From the NCBI GenBank assembly GCA_023229505.1, contig JALNZD010000013.1, forward strand, positions 27,270-91,269: 64,000 bases of DNA, written 5' to 3'. The notes beneath the pieces are model-generated. The model ran no database searches. It had not been told where the DNA came from and saw only the letters and a program-made list of their open reading frames with translations. Shown here piece after piece: positions 1 through 8,825 of the stretch (positions within the stretch are counted from its first letter, which is position 1; each line of letters starts with the position of its first letter). This stretch comes from Bacteroidales bacterium. GTDB taxonomy: Bacteria > Bacteroidota > Bacteroidia > Bacteroidales > JAGOPY01. The translations under genes and the position numbers were made by a program.

Positions 1-2
1 AT

Positions 3-1043
3 GGAAAACTTGACCTTGCCAAACAAGCAATAGATGAAGCTGCCCAGGACGAAAAAACGATTATGGATGCAAAAACCTGGTTTTACAGGGGAAATATATA
101 CTATGATATTGCCGTTGATACCAATGAAAATTATCATAAACTTGATCCTGACCCATTTGGAGTTGCCTTTAAATCATATCAGAAAGCTAAAGAGCTTGAT
201 ACAAAAGGAGAATTTACTGTTGATATTCTAAAATATACTATTGCTGTTGGAGAAGGGTATTATAATATGGGAGTTATCAATTACAATGATCAAAAATTCA
301 AAGAAGCGGCACTAAGCTTTGAGCAGGCTTTTATGGTAAGTCAAAGCGTTGGAAGTATCGATACGACTGCTTTGTTTAATGCTGCTGTCGCTGCCTCACA
401 AGGCAAAGAAACAGAAATGGCAAAACAATATTACCAGCAGTTAATACAGCTGGGTTTCCAGAAACCCGAAGTTTATACCAGCATGGGCGATATTTATAAG
501 GCGGAAGGGGATACGGTGATGGCTTTACAATCTATAGGAAAAGGAAGAGAACTTTTTCCGGAGGATTTTGGCTTGCTGATTGCTGAAACAAATATCTACC
601 TGGCCACCAATGAAAAGGAAAAAGCAATGAAAGATCTGGAAACTGCTCTTGAGTTTGATAAAACAAATCCTTCTATTTTCTTTGCAGTCGGTACAATTTA
701 CGATCAGATGGGAGATATTGCAAAAGCAACCAGTGCTTATGAGAACGCTATTTTATTAAATCCTGATTATTTTGAAGCGAATTATAACCTTGGAGCTTTA
801 TATGTGAACCAGGCGGCTGACATATTAGATAAAGCCAATGATTTACCACTTGACGCGGTGAAAGAATATGACAGTGAAAAAGCGAGGGCTGATGAAATGT
901 TGAATAAATCGATACCTTACCTTGAAAAAGCTTTAGAGTTGATGCCTGATGATGTGAATACGATGGTTTCTTTAAAAGAGATATATACAAGATTGGGGAT
1001 GACTGAAAAGCTTCAAAGCATTAATTTAAGGTTACAGAAATAA
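3..1043 (+). CDS. TPR-repeat protein, 5' end outside window
   Basis: Host gene. The reading frame is open from base 3, before the first ATG at 63, so the protein starts upstream of the window and only its C-terminal ~346 residues are visible. Several 34-residue TPR-like helix pairs can be seen, for example around YYNMGVINYNDQKFKEAAL, VYTSMGDIYKAEGDTVMAL and FEANYNLGALYVNQAAD. TPR proteins of this kind are protein-protein scaffolds, often periplasmic in Bacteroidetes; no partner can be named. The gene runs towards the dif site and ends with a hairpin. It is the last host gene before the prophage. Confidence 0.85.
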   Translation, partial: GKLDLAKQAIDEAAQDEKTIMDAKTWFYRGNIYYDIAVDTNENYHKLDPDPFGVAFKSYQKAKELDTKGEFTVDILKYTIAVGEGYYNMGVINYNDQKFKEAALSFEQAFMVSQSVGSIDTTALFNAAVAASQGKETEMAKQYYQQLIQLGFQKPEVYTSMGDIYKAEGDTVMALQSIGKGRELFPEDFGLLIAETNIYLATNEKEKAMKDLETALEFDKTNPSIFFAVGTIYDQMGDIAKATSAYENAILLNPDYFEANYNLGALYVNQAADILDKANDLPLDAVKEYDSEKARADEMLNKSIPYLEKALELMPDDVNTMVSLKEIYTRLGMTEKLQSINLRLQK

Positions 1044-1055
1044 AAAAATAAAGAG

Positions 1056-1083
1056 AGGAGGTTCAGAAATGGTCCTCCTTTAC
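1056..1083 (+). terminator. possible terminator of the TPR gene
   Basis: AGGAGG (1056-1061) pairs with CCTCCT (1074-1079) over a 12-nt loop, followed by a short T-rich run, 13 nt after the TPR stop codon. The stem is short, so the call is modest. Confidence 0.45.
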
Positions 1084-1096
1084 TTATGCTAATGCT

Positions 1097-1127
1097 ATTT
1101 AACATAATATTAATTATAGGGCATATT
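1097..1127. other. dif site / prophage attL
   Basis: ATTTAACATAA (1097-1107) is identical to the strongly conserved XerD arm of bacterial dif sites (reverse complement TTATGTTAAAT). It is followed by a 6-bp spacer TATTAA (1108-1113) and TTATAGGGCAT (1114-1124), which fits the less conserved XerC arm (TTATGCGCACC in E. coli). Bases 1108-1127 recur exactly at 46650-46669. After integration this junction keeps a full dif: host XerD arm, spacer and phage-derived XerC arm. The arm match is seen in the sequence; the XerC/D use is inferred. Confidence 0.8.
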
Positions 1128-1190
1128 GGCAAATTAAGCTAAAGCAGGTATACTGGGAATCAGGCATCTAATAACTAAGGAAAGAAACAA

Positions 1191-1232
1191 AAACATTTGC
1201 AAATGTTTCTGATTTTTTATAATGTAAATTTG
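1191..1232 (+). promoter_or_regulatory. palindrome and TAnnTTTG element before the attL-side gene
   Basis: AAACATTTG followed directly by CAAATGTTT (1191-1208) is an 18-bp perfect palindrome, and TAAATTTG (1225-1232) matches the Bacteroidetes -7 box TAnnTTTG. The box ends 7 nt before the ATG at 1240, so the mRNA would be leaderless or nearly so. No convincing -33 TTTG at the right distance was seen. The palindrome could be an operator. Confidence 0.45.
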
Positions 1233-1239
1233 CCGTCCC

Positions 1240-1920
1240 ATGAAAAAAATTATCATTACCCATTATGAGTCTCCGGACAAAACAAATTTAAGAACTGCTA
1301 ACAGAAAGTATCGCGTTACAACTGGTTTTGACAACCATACTTTTTTATTTGAAACCAAAAGAGAAGTCGAGGATTTTCTAAGAAAATTAAGTCAGGATAT
1401 GACTGACCTACTCTTCTTATATAATGAAAGTTTTGCCAGGGCGTTCGTTGCTTATCGAAGTCTTTGGTTTTATATGGATGATGTAGAGCAAAGCGAAATC
1501 AACGTAAACCATGATTGTGATAACCTGACAGTAAGCCTGACCAGGTTATTTGATCGCACAGTGCATTGGGATCATGGCGGAGATGCGTGGCGATTGACAC
1601 AGGATCTCCGGATGATCGGTAACGAACTCAAAGCCTTTTGGGGGCTTTTGGTAAGGGTTGCCGCAAAGCGGAATCAATGGGCAGACAATTACCGCTTCCG
1701 GTTGGAAATTGATATGGTGGATAATTTCAGGGAAAGAATGGAAAGCATTGTAAAACCAAAGTCAGATAAAGAGCCAGTTGTTACCTTTACTGAAATGGTT
1801 GCTGCAAAAGAAATATTAGGCCATCCTGTCAATTTAAACAGCCAATATGAAAAGGAAAAGTTTGCTAAATCCCTCACAAGGCTAAGAAAGCATACCACAA
1901 AGGAAATTATAAATGATTAA
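1240..1920 (+). CDS. hypothetical protein next to attL (226 aa)
   Basis: Not recognised. The product is soluble, with no signal peptide or membrane segment, and is charged and rich in Trp and Arg in the middle (for example WDHGGDAWRL and KRNQWADNYRFR). It is the only plus-strand phage gene at this end, lies about 110 bp inside attL and has its own promoter-like box, so it is probably expressed in the lysogen. Its place beside the attachment site of an element without an integrase makes a recombination helper (directionality or Xer-activating factor) possible, but a lysogenic conversion gene is just as likely. It converges with the late operon, 12 bp from its end. Confidence 0.7.
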   Translation: MKKIIITHYESPDKTNLRTANRKYRVTTGFDNHTFLFETKREVEDFLRKLSQDMTDLLFLYNESFARAFVAYRSLWFYMDDVEQSEINVNHDCDNLTVSLTRLFDRTVHWDHGGDAWRLTQDLRMIGNELKAFWGLLVRVAAKRNQWADNYRFRLEIDMVDNFRERMESIVKPKSDKEPVVTFTEMVAAKEILGHPVNLNSQYEKEKFAKSLTRLRKHTTKEIIND

Positions 1921-1932
1921 AAAAACAATTAC

Positions 1933-4074
1933 TTATACTTTCCAGCACTCGATTTCGACATCAGCCGTTGCTTCTTCGGAAACGGAAACCTTGGCTTCCC
2001 TAATAAGAAATCGGGAATTAAAAATGCGGTAGATTCTTTGAAGATCGAGCGTTTTTAAAAGCGTAAAAGACATCCTGGTACTGAAGGATGCTTGCTTCAT
2101 CAGGTTTGTGAGCCAATAATAGTAATCAGAGAGAAAGGCGCTGAAAATGCCTCTGTTGCCGCTAAAAACCAGATCGAAGTCCCCTATCGAATTTCCACGA
2201 GGATCATAATTTAAAGATGAAGCAAAAGGATAATAATTATCAAAATCAGTTTGCTTATAAAGGCCGTGGTAAAAAAAGAACCTGAGTTCGCAGTCTTCAA
2301 TATCACCATTGAAGGCAAGTGATGTACCCTTTTGAAGTACTACAGGCAGAATGGATCTGGTACCTGGGTGCCGGTACATTAAAAGTGGTGACATATCAGG
2401 ATTTACTTCGTTTTTCCCCTCCCCTACAGTTATTACAGGATGATAATGGCAAAGCAGGTTCCAGTTCGGGCCAAGGCCTTCCGGCTGAATGAAAATGTAA
2501 TAACAATTGGTATTTAAAACATAGGCCACGTCAGTGAGCTGTGATGGATAGGGCAAATCGGAAAAAGTTGCGAATTCACCGATATAATTTGAGAGATCGA
2601 CTATTTCAGCGATATTTTTCGTTTCATCATCAGAAGAATCGAATTCAAATTTTAGCGTATATCCTTCAGGAGGAACGATGGTAACTTTTTTTGAAGATAA
2701 CCTGGTCATTTCGGTAAGATCATGGCCATCTTTTAAGAGCAAAGCATCGCGGACAAAGCTGACATCCGCCAGCTTATTTTCATGATCGAAACCGATAATT
2801 ACCCCGAAAATCAATTGAAGATTGACCAGGAAAGCAGAGATTTCCTTGTCAGGGACATGATTCTTCAAATCAATTTGCCTGGTAAATTCATTTAGATCAG
2901 TAAGATCGACATTTTCAAAGACTACAGAGGCTTGCTTGATATAACCATTGCAAATATTTCTGCCGTATTGATCTTCTAAAACTATTCTGATGGATAGCTT
3001 TTTGCCAAGCGAATCAGAATCAAAGAATTTTGTGAAAAATGCTTCTCTTGAAAACCATTGCCACCACTGGGTTTCATTAAATGTAACGGTTTCAATGCAA
3101 TCTTCATCCAGATAAAGCTTTACTTTAAGCTTCATAGGATCATTCAGCAGATTATACCATTTGAAGGAAACCGGAATCATGTACTCACCGACAGCGCTGA
3201 TCGTGTATTCTGAGGTGGTCGTATCAAAGATGTCATATTCATCTTCATTGGGCAAAGGTGAATCAACGGTGAACATGATTTTAGCCGGCATTGGCGGAAA
3301 TTCTTGTGAAGATCCCTGATACGCCTGAACTAAGAACTTCTTGTATTTCTGATCAATAGCATAATTATTATAAAGCATAGCTTTAGCCAGGTCCGGATCA
3401 TCGAAAAAAGTTCCCGAAGGCTTATAGCCAAAGGACTCAAAACAAAGTTTGGTAACATACTGTAAATAAAGCATGGGAACCAGCGTATTTAAGTTTTGAG
3501 TGCCATTTATATTGATAACATTTTCCTGAAAGCTGTCTTGACCATATAAATTGATGAAATCAAGAAAAGTATCGTTGCCATCTCCGTAAAAATCAGGAGC
3601 GTAAATCATAGGGAAATTAAAATTGACCGTTGGGTAAGAAAGTGCAACCTGGGCATTGGCATAGGCAATAACTTCTGACTGGTCCTCCCCTATTTCAATT
3701 GGATCAGGAAAAATTAAATCTTTCAATGATTTACCCTCGATTAGCGAAGCAAAGCTTCCATAACCGATAAGGAGATCGAAATTTAAGGAGATTTCCGTGG
3801 CAGATGTTATGGAGATAAGGGCATCATACCAGACTCGGGCATTTATGGTCAGTTTGCAGGGAATGTTCGTAGGCAGATCGAAAACACCCTCAATCCTGTG
3901 AGGAAAGCCGAATATGCGTTTGTTTAACGGGGAATTTGGAAGTGTTCCATTAAAAGCAAATGAGCCTTCGATCTGTCCCTGATCCGGAGTAAAAGGAAAG
4001 GTGGATCTAAGGTAAAGATTAACTCGGATACCGGAAGTGTCTAATTTATGGTCATTTACGATGATGCTAAACAT
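1933..4074 (-). CDS. phage distal tail / baseplate-like protein (713 aa)
   Basis: Last gene of the late operon. It is a large beta-rich, aromatic protein with no signal peptide and no enzyme motif I can name. Position after the lysis genes and size are typical of distal tail proteins in Bacteroidetes siphoviruses; the family is not recognised. The N-terminus (FSIIVNDHKLD) resembles the start of tail-hub-like proteins only loosely. There is no hairpin terminator directly after it; it converges with the 226-aa gene. Confidence 0.6.
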   Translation of the reverse strand: MFSIIVNDHKLDTSGIRVNLYLRSTFPFTPDQGQIEGSFAFNGTLPNSPLNKRIFGFPHRIEGVFDLPTNIPCKLTINARVWYDALISITSATEISLNFDLLIGYGSFASLIEGKSLKDLIFPDPIEIGEDQSEVIAYANAQVALSYPTVNFNFPMIYAPDFYGDGNDTFLDFINLYGQDSFQENVININGTQNLNTLVPMLYLQYVTKLCFESFGYKPSGTFFDDPDLAKAMLYNNYAIDQKYKKFLVQAYQGSSQEFPPMPAKIMFTVDSPLPNEDEYDIFDTTTSEYTISAVGEYMIPVSFKWYNLLNDPMKLKVKLYLDEDCIETVTFNETQWWQWFSREAFFTKFFDSDSLGKKLSIRIVLEDQYGRNICNGYIKQASVVFENVDLTDLNEFTRQIDLKNHVPDKEISAFLVNLQLIFGVIIGFDHENKLADVSFVRDALLLKDGHDLTEMTRLSSKKVTIVPPEGYTLKFEFDSSDDETKNIAEIVDLSNYIGEFATFSDLPYPSQLTDVAYVLNTNCYYIFIQPEGLGPNWNLLCHYHPVITVGEGKNEVNPDMSPLLMYRHPGTRSILPVVLQKGTSLAFNGDIEDCELRFFFYHGLYKQTDFDNYYPFASSLNYDPRGNSIGDFDLVFSGNRGIFSAFLSDYYYWLTNLMKQASFSTRMSFTLLKTLDLQRIYRIFNSRFLIREAKVSVSEEATADVEIECWKV

Positions 4075-4090
4075 TGAATTTCCTCCGTGA

Positions 4091-4702
4091 TTATCTGGAA
4101 AGAGTAATTACTGCAGGGTAAGAAATTTTGGTATCAGGATTTTGGAACCTGATGGTTTGTTTAATAGGTCGTTTTTTCCAGAACGCAGAAGTCCAAAATT
4201 TCGCACCTCGAGGTTCTTTGTGAAGAACCTGTTCCATTTGATCATAGGTGATGACTCGCATTGAAATTGAGTCCTTAGACAAAGGGAATACAGAAAGAGT
4301 AACATCATTCCATTTGGTAGAAATGGAAAGATGTTTGATCGGCACAGTATCAAAAATAATCGAATCACGAAGGAATGAGTTTATCAGTGTGGTTGTCTCT
4401 GTATTTACTGAAGAATAGGAATCAAGATTTCTTAATTTGATATTCATCAATTTAAGAGTTGCTTTCATTTCCTCCAATTGCGGATTATTAGAATTTCTGA
4501 TTTCTGAAAGTTTCAATGTAAGCGTACCGATGGTTGCTGCGTTTGAACTATCTGCAAGCCTGAAATAATTGATTTCAGACAGTAAAGCAGATTGGTTGTT
4601 AGATATTCTGTCTCTGTCTTTCACGGTAATAAGCCAAATTTTGGTAAGACCAGCAAGGGCAAGAACCAAAATGGCGATGACAATTAAAAAGTATTTGATC
4701 AT
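4091..4702 (-). CDS. membrane-anchored coiled-coil protein, spanin candidate (203 aa)
   Basis: Residues 4-25 form one N-terminal transmembrane segment (YFLIVIAILVLALAGL), followed by a heptad-like helical stretch to about residue 95 and then a small beta-rich domain. A single N-terminal anchor with a periplasmic coiled coil directly after a lysozyme gene is the usual layout of an inner-membrane spanin (Rz type). I also recall a Bacteroides phage family, DUF6549, with this shape. The start overlaps the lysozyme stop by 4 bp (ATGA). No outer-membrane spanin lipoprotein was seen, so the spanin role is inference. Confidence 0.6.
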   Translation of the reverse strand: MIKYFLIVIAILVLALAGLTKIWLITVKDRDRISNNQSALLSEINYFRLADSSNAATIGTLTLKLSEIRNSNNPQLEEMKATLKLMNIKLRNLDSYSSVNTETTTLINSFLRDSIIFDTVPIKHLSISTKWNDVTLSVFPLSKDSISMRVITYDQMEQVLHKEPRGAKFWTSAFWKKRPIKQTIRFQNPDTKISYPAVITLSR

Positions 4703-5139
4703 GAGCTGAAGTATAACTGAAGTTCAGACAGTCTGCGAAGTAGCAGACCGCGATATCTTTTACCGCCAGATTTAATGATCTCTACCCATTCGAAAGCAAT
4801 AGCCAGATTTTCGGGATCTGCTTTGACCAGGCGATAACAGAGCGTATGAGAGAAATTGCCGATGCCCAAATTAAAAATGAGTGAAACGAGGGCATCGAAC
4901 TTATTTTGAGAATTAATCATCAAATTATGGTTGATGAAGTCTTCGACTGGTGCGACATCTTCCTTAAAAAGACGGAGCGCATCAGCCATAGTAATAGATT
5001 GCCCTGGACCAGCAGGAAATGCCATATGGCCATAACCTATAGTCCAATTGCCTGCAACATCTTGATAGGATTGAAGACGAAGTTCTTCAACCGTCATCAA
5101 GGATGCCAGGCATTTATCAGATGCTTTTAAATTGCTCAT
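4699..5139 (-). CDS. phage lysozyme, GH24 endolysin
   Basis: A T4-lysozyme-type muramidase that cleaves the MurNAc-GlcNAc bond of peptidoglycan. E18, D27 and T33 have the spacing of the catalytic triad (E-x8-D-x5-T), within EELRLQSYQDVAGNWTIGYGH. At 146 residues it has normal length. There is no signal peptide or membrane arrest segment, so release needs a holin, and a holin-like gene lies two genes upstream. It overlaps PanD upstream and the spanin candidate downstream by 4 bp each, so all are co-translated in one lysis operon. Confidence 0.92.
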   Translation of the reverse strand: MSNLKASDKCLASLMTVEELRLQSYQDVAGNWTIGYGHMAFPAGPGQSITMADALRLFKEDVAPVEDFINHNLMINSQNKFDALVSLIFNLGIGNFSHTLCYRLVKADPENLAIAFEWVEIIKSGGKRYRGLLLRRLSELQLYFSS

Positions 5140-5477
5140 TTTAATCTGTTATTTACCGTGTGAACAACAATAGGATTGATTATGCAGCCGGAATCAGACA
5201 AGCAATAAGACAGAATATGAACCTGATCTCCGACCTGAAAATGAAGCGCGGCTCCCCCATTCAGGGCAATAATACCGGAGCCGCGTTCTCCGGCAATAAC
5301 ATAAGTAGCTATACGGCTTTTTGAAGTTTTGCCATTTACTTCAACTCTTTCGTACTGATAGAGGTTAGCAGCATCCATCAGATCCTGATCGATGGTAATA
5401 CTGCCTTCATATTCAATGTTAGCCTGGGTAACGATGACTTCCTGAAGCTTTGATTTGAGAAAATGCCTTAAAATCAT
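5136..5477 (-). CDS. panD: aspartate 1-decarboxylase (PanD) inside the lysis cassette
   Basis: Pyruvoyl enzyme that makes beta-alanine from L-aspartate for pantothenate and coenzyme A. The alignment with E. coli PanD is clear along the chain: the self-cleavage site YEGS (G25-S26), K10, R55, T58-Y59, the ERGS loop (64-67) and N73 are all present. His11 of E. coli is Gln12 here. Length is 113 residues against 126 in E. coli, the missing part being the C-terminal tail. The gene overlaps the holin-like gene and the lysozyme gene by ATGA junctions, so it is a settled member of the operon. Identity is well supported; why a phage carries it with its lysis genes is unknown. Confidence 0.9.
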   Translation of the reverse strand: MILRHFLKSKLQEVIVTQANIEYEGSITIDQDLMDAANLYQYERVEVNGKTSKSRIATYVIAGERGSGIIALNGGAALHFQVGDQVHILSYCLSDSGCIINPIVVHTVNNRLK

Positions 5478-5689
5478 GGAGTAGATTTCATTTCTGCAAA
5501 TTTTTGAACTGCTTTAGGAACGAAAGCGGCAACGATAAAAAGAGTAACCAGTGCAATAACATTGACATCTAATTGCTTGGTTCCGATTGCGAAACAAGCA
5601 ATACCAGCACCGATCCAGAGAGAAATGAATGACTGCAAGCGCATGGCGGATTTAACGCCGGGGGCTTCTTCAAAATAGCCAGTTTTCAT
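5474..5689 (-). CDS. holin-like small membrane protein (71 aa)
   Basis: Two predicted transmembrane helices (about residues 22-38 and 43-60) joined by a short turn, a charged C-terminus and 71 residues in all fit a class II holin. It sits upstream of a signal-less lysozyme and overlaps both neighbours by 4 bp. Holins form the membrane lesion that frees the endolysin at a set time. The call rests on topology and place, not on a family match. Confidence 0.7.
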   Translation of the reverse strand: MKTGYFEEAPGVKSAMRLQSFISLWIGAGIACFAIGTKQLDVNVIALVTLFIVAAFVPKAVQKFAEMKSTP

Positions 5690-6006
5690 GATTGTTTAGT
5701 TTTAAATTTAATGCTAGTTGAAAGTGAAGCACTGACAGTAGCCTGTTCAACACGAATTTCAGTGACCTTTTCTAAGAGATTATCCATTTTAAGGCTTATT
5801 GAATCATGCTCCAATGTATTGCGTTCCTCAAGATTTTTCACGTTAATACCGGTAATGAGTTTATGCTGACTAAGATCCTCTTTGAGATTGGTAAGTTTTA
5901 CCTCAAGCTCTTTCAGCTTGATTCTTATATTAACATAAACTCCAACAAGGCCGGTTGCATAAAGCAAGAAGCCGCCGATAATCGTAAGAATATATTCTAG
6001 TTCCAT
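5686..6006 (-). CDS. membrane protein with coiled coil, XhlA-like (106 aa)
   Basis: One N-terminal transmembrane segment (residues 5-27) is followed by a long amphipathic helix rich in Leu, Lys and Glu to about residue 90. This is the shape of hemolysin XhlA-type phage lysis proteins, or of a second holin or antiholin. It overlaps the holin-like gene by 4 bp and its start overlaps the stop of the 73-aa gene by 1 bp. Function is inferred from topology and operon place. Confidence 0.6.
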   Translation of the reverse strand: MELEYILTIIGGFLLYATGLVGVYVNIRIKLKELEVKLTNLKEDLSQHKLITGINVKNLEERNTLEHDSISLKMDNLLEKVTEIRVEQATVSASLSTSIKFKTKQS

Positions 6007-6227
6007 CAGATGATTTCGGTTTTAGCATCGTTACTATTTTTGACGAACTCAATTCCTTTTTTACAATCCGCAAGATTGAAATAGCCATTTGTTTCACCTT
6101 GGGCGACAATTTCAACGCCAAGGTTCGAAATAGAAACAAGATGCCAGAACCACATCTTTACGAATTTTAACTTTTTGAAATTCCATTTTTTGGAACTCCA
6201 GATCTGAAACATTTTAGTTGCTGCCAT
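6006..6227 (-). CDS. small phage protein (73 aa)
   Basis: Basic N-terminus with many Trp and Lys, then a segment (WHLVSISNLGVEIVAQGE ... GYFNLADCKKGIEFVKNSN) that weakly recalls the DUF1508/UPF0339 fold, in which a W/F-x-L strand pair is followed by a Y-x-[SN]-x2-[AD] helix. The resemblance is too faint to name it. It is the first short gene after the tail spike and p87 genes and leads into the lysis operon. Confidence 0.5.
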   Translation of the reverse strand: MAATKMFQIWSSKKWNFKKLKFVKMWFWHLVSISNLGVEIVAQGETNGYFNLADCKKGIEFVKNSNDAKTEII

Positions 6228-6238
6228 AGATTTAAAAA

Positions 6239-6502
6239 TTAAGGTTCAGTTTGATTTATCTTTTCAATATCTGCAATAAGTTTTCCGCCGAATCTCTTTA
6301 TCCTGGTCCACCAGGAAACTGTATTTGCTTTATCGATATTGTGAATAACCCCTCCAAAAGGATTAGATACAAAAGGTTCTCCTAAAAAACCATAATCCAT
6401 GGTCATCAAATTCATGGAATCCTTTGAAGCAATCCAGACTAACGGTTCACCCAGGAAACCATAATCCATCTTTTTTAAATCGGTTGCTGTTGGTAAGGCC
6501 AT
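6239..6502 (-). CDS. small tail-associated protein with duplicated MDYGFLGEP motif (87 aa)
   Basis: Two copies of MDYGFLGEPxV lie at residues 12-22 and 35-45, separated by a 12-residue spacer. The C-terminal part is a basic amphipathic helix. The gene begins at the last base of the tail spike stop (TAATG-type 1-bp overlap), so it is translated with the spike. A tail-tip adaptor or spike chaperone is possible. The family is not known to me. Confidence 0.55.
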   Translation of the reverse strand: MALPTATDLKKMDYGFLGEPLVWIASKDSMNLMTMDYGFLGEPFVSNPFGGVIHNIDKANTVSWWTRIKRFGGKLIADIEKINQTEP

Positions 6503-8823
6503 TATGCTACACTTACTGCAATATCATCAATAATAACATCCTCTAAATTTGGTCCCCAAACTTGTGCAAAAATCTCGACTGTCCCGTCTTCAGTTGGTTG
6601 AAAGGTTATACTTTGTTGATTTCGATTTGTATCTCCTGTATTATCATCATATACGATACTATCAACTCCTGCAATCTGAAAAGGTTCTATATAAAGTCTG
6701 GAATGAATAGTACTATGAGAATTTTTAAAATAAACGGTAACTGTAACTGAATCATTAGCTATACAAGCTATTTTAGCAATTGAGAGTTCAAGCGGACAAT
6801 TTTCACTGCAAAGTGCTGAATCACTGATGTATATTTTCCATTCTTTTCCAGTTCCTCCTGCTGAAGCTACCTGTTGAGTGACATAACCTGATCTATGTTG
6901 AATATAACAGCCATTTCCATCCATATTGCCAACACGAATCTGAGCATTATAATAGTTTGGACTTATAACCAGTAATGAATTAGTAGTGGTTAATTTACCA
7001 ATCTGATTCATCCCCATAGCTGAAACAATATTATTGTTTCTGATTACAAGAGTTCGAATAATATTATTCGAAGAATCAAACCTAACTCCTGATATACCAT
7101 TATCTCCACAATCTTTGACATATATAATTATATTACAAGAGGCTCCTGGAAGTGGTGTTGCAAAGTTCAGTCCATGTTGAGTATTGTTGTTTATTTCATC
7201 GATCTGTATAATTCTGATATTACTTGAACCTAATGTGATCCCAAAACCATAGTTTCCATTCGCGTGAACGACTCTTGTGATTTTAATATGAGGGTATTGA
7301 AAATTCAATCCATTGCTAAAGTTGTTACAACAATTTACGATAGTATTGATTATGAGTTCTGTAACAAGGGAAGTCTCAGCCCGAATTCCATCATTATAAC
7401 TATGATTCAGATCTGAAATAAAATCAATCAAAATACCTGCAGACCCAACAACACGAATTCCTATTGTATATCGCACAAAACTAATCCTGGTTATAGTGAT
7501 CCAGCTTTTTGAATTTGTACTTAATCCGTATCCACGGCTTATAAGACCATCAAATATTGTATCCCCAATCTGTTGATTGGTTATCGGATCCCACCCACCA
7601 GAAAATACGATACGAGCAACCTCAGAAGTTCCAGAATCCTGAACAATCTGGACATTTGTTGTTAAAGCTACTGGTGTTGTTTGGAACGGTGTTCTGAAAT
7701 AAGTTGGTTTTGTTTCGGTAGTTCCGGAATAACCTCTTCCATTATTTGCAGGAGTACTGGCTTGATTATCGATCATTACAGTTGTTCCATTGATCGACTG
7801 AATAGCAAGCCATGCTTCATTTCCATAACCAGTTGAAGAGATAGTGCTTTGCTGCAAAGTATTTTTAGAGATAAGACTCGTTAGGTTTAACCCATCGGTT
7901 ACCGTTGCGATAATATCATCAATGGCAATAAATTTCCCTGCAGTTGGCAGTGTAGTTGGACCGGTATCGATTCGTATTCCTTTTATAGAACTACCAAGGT
8001 TTCCTCCTCCTGATTTAGTAATAACCACTGGTTGCCATAACGCTGTTATTGGAACAGCCGGAAATGGAAAAGAATCAACAACTGTAGTACACGCATCATC
8101 ACTGCATAATTGAAGTACTAAGGTTCCTGCAGCAAGAATGGCTTCTGAAAAAATCCAGAATGATATCTGTTGACAAGTCTGAAGATCCACATCTGCAATG
8201 TTATAATAAGCTTGCCGTTGGTTTGCAGCTGGTGTAGCGTCTATGATAATCTTAACAGAATAAGATCCTATTTTTGCAAAAATTGGTGTGGTGCCAACTC
8301 CATTTGCAGAAGATGTCCCATTATCACCAGTCCATGCACTCTCACACATATCAACATTGATGGTTTGGGCAGTATCTAAGACAACATTTTTACTTAGATT
8401 TGTCCATAAAGCATCGCACATCAATGTTCCGATTGGAGATGTTTTTTCACGAACTTCGTCATTGGGTGCAATTCTTGCAGCTGTCGCACCACTGGTTATA
8501 GTCTTCCATGCACAATAGACAAAATCAGCCGCAATATGAAAATGCCCTCCACCTGCACAATCCACTTGTTCTGCTACAAAAGCTCCCGAATAACCATAAA
8601 AATACATTGTTCCGGCAGCATTATTTCCTGCCCATGAGCCAGATGTAGGTGCAACAACAACTGTAAGGCTGGCAGTATTTAAACTGGTTGCTCCAGTAAC
8701 TAACTCATCTGCAGCTGGTGCTGGACCTGTACCACCTGTATATGCAACGCTCCACCAACCTAAAGGAGTGTTAGTAGTTGCATCATTACCATTTGCCCAA
8801 TCGCAATAAAAAATATTTGGCAT
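6502..8823 (-). CDS. tail spike / receptor-binding protein with beta-helix (773 aa)
   Basis: The N-terminal part (1-150) is Gly/Thr/Ala-rich and resembles the capping domain of phage spikes. Residues ~170-310 look like a galactose-binding or carbohydrate-binding beta-sandwich. Residues ~390-640 show short repeated rungs with Asn stacks (for example NNIIRTLVIRNNNIVS), typical of a right-handed parallel beta-helix. Cys residues are frequent for a phage protein. Such proteins bind or cut surface polysaccharide. No catalytic pair could be picked out, so binding only is claimed. Confidence 0.65.
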   Translation of the reverse strand: MPNIFYCDWANGNDATTNTPLGWWSVAYTGGTGPAPAADELVTGATSLNTASLTVVVAPTSGSWAGNNAAGTMYFYGYSGAFVAEQVDCAGGGHFHIAADFVYCAWKTITSGATAARIAPNDEVREKTSPIGTLMCDALWTNLSKNVVLDTAQTINVDMCESAWTGDNGTSSANGVGTTPIFAKIGSYSVKIIIDATPAANQRQAYYNIADVDLQTCQQISFWIFSEAILAAGTLVLQLCSDDACTTVVDSFPFPAVPITALWQPVVITKSGGGNLGSSIKGIRIDTGPTTLPTAGKFIAIDDIIATVTDGLNLTSLISKNTLQQSTISSTGYGNEAWLAIQSINGTTVMIDNQASTPANNGRGYSGTTETKPTYFRTPFQTTPVALTTNVQIVQDSGTSEVARIVFSGGWDPITNQQIGDTIFDGLISRGYGLSTNSKSWITITRISFVRYTIGIRVVGSAGILIDFISDLNHSYNDGIRAETSLVTELIINTIVNCCNNFSNGLNFQYPHIKITRVVHANGNYGFGITLGSSNIRIIQIDEINNNTQHGLNFATPLPGASCNIIIYVKDCGDNGISGVRFDSSNNIIRTLVIRNNNIVSAMGMNQIGKLTTTNSLLVISPNYYNAQIRVGNMDGNGCYIQHRSGYVTQQVASAGGTGKEWKIYISDSALCSENCPLELSIAKIACIANDSVTVTVYFKNSHSTIHSRLYIEPFQIAGVDSIVYDDNTGDTNRNQQSITFQPTEDGTVEIFAQVWGPNLEDVIIDDIAVSVA

Positions 8824-8825
8824 AA

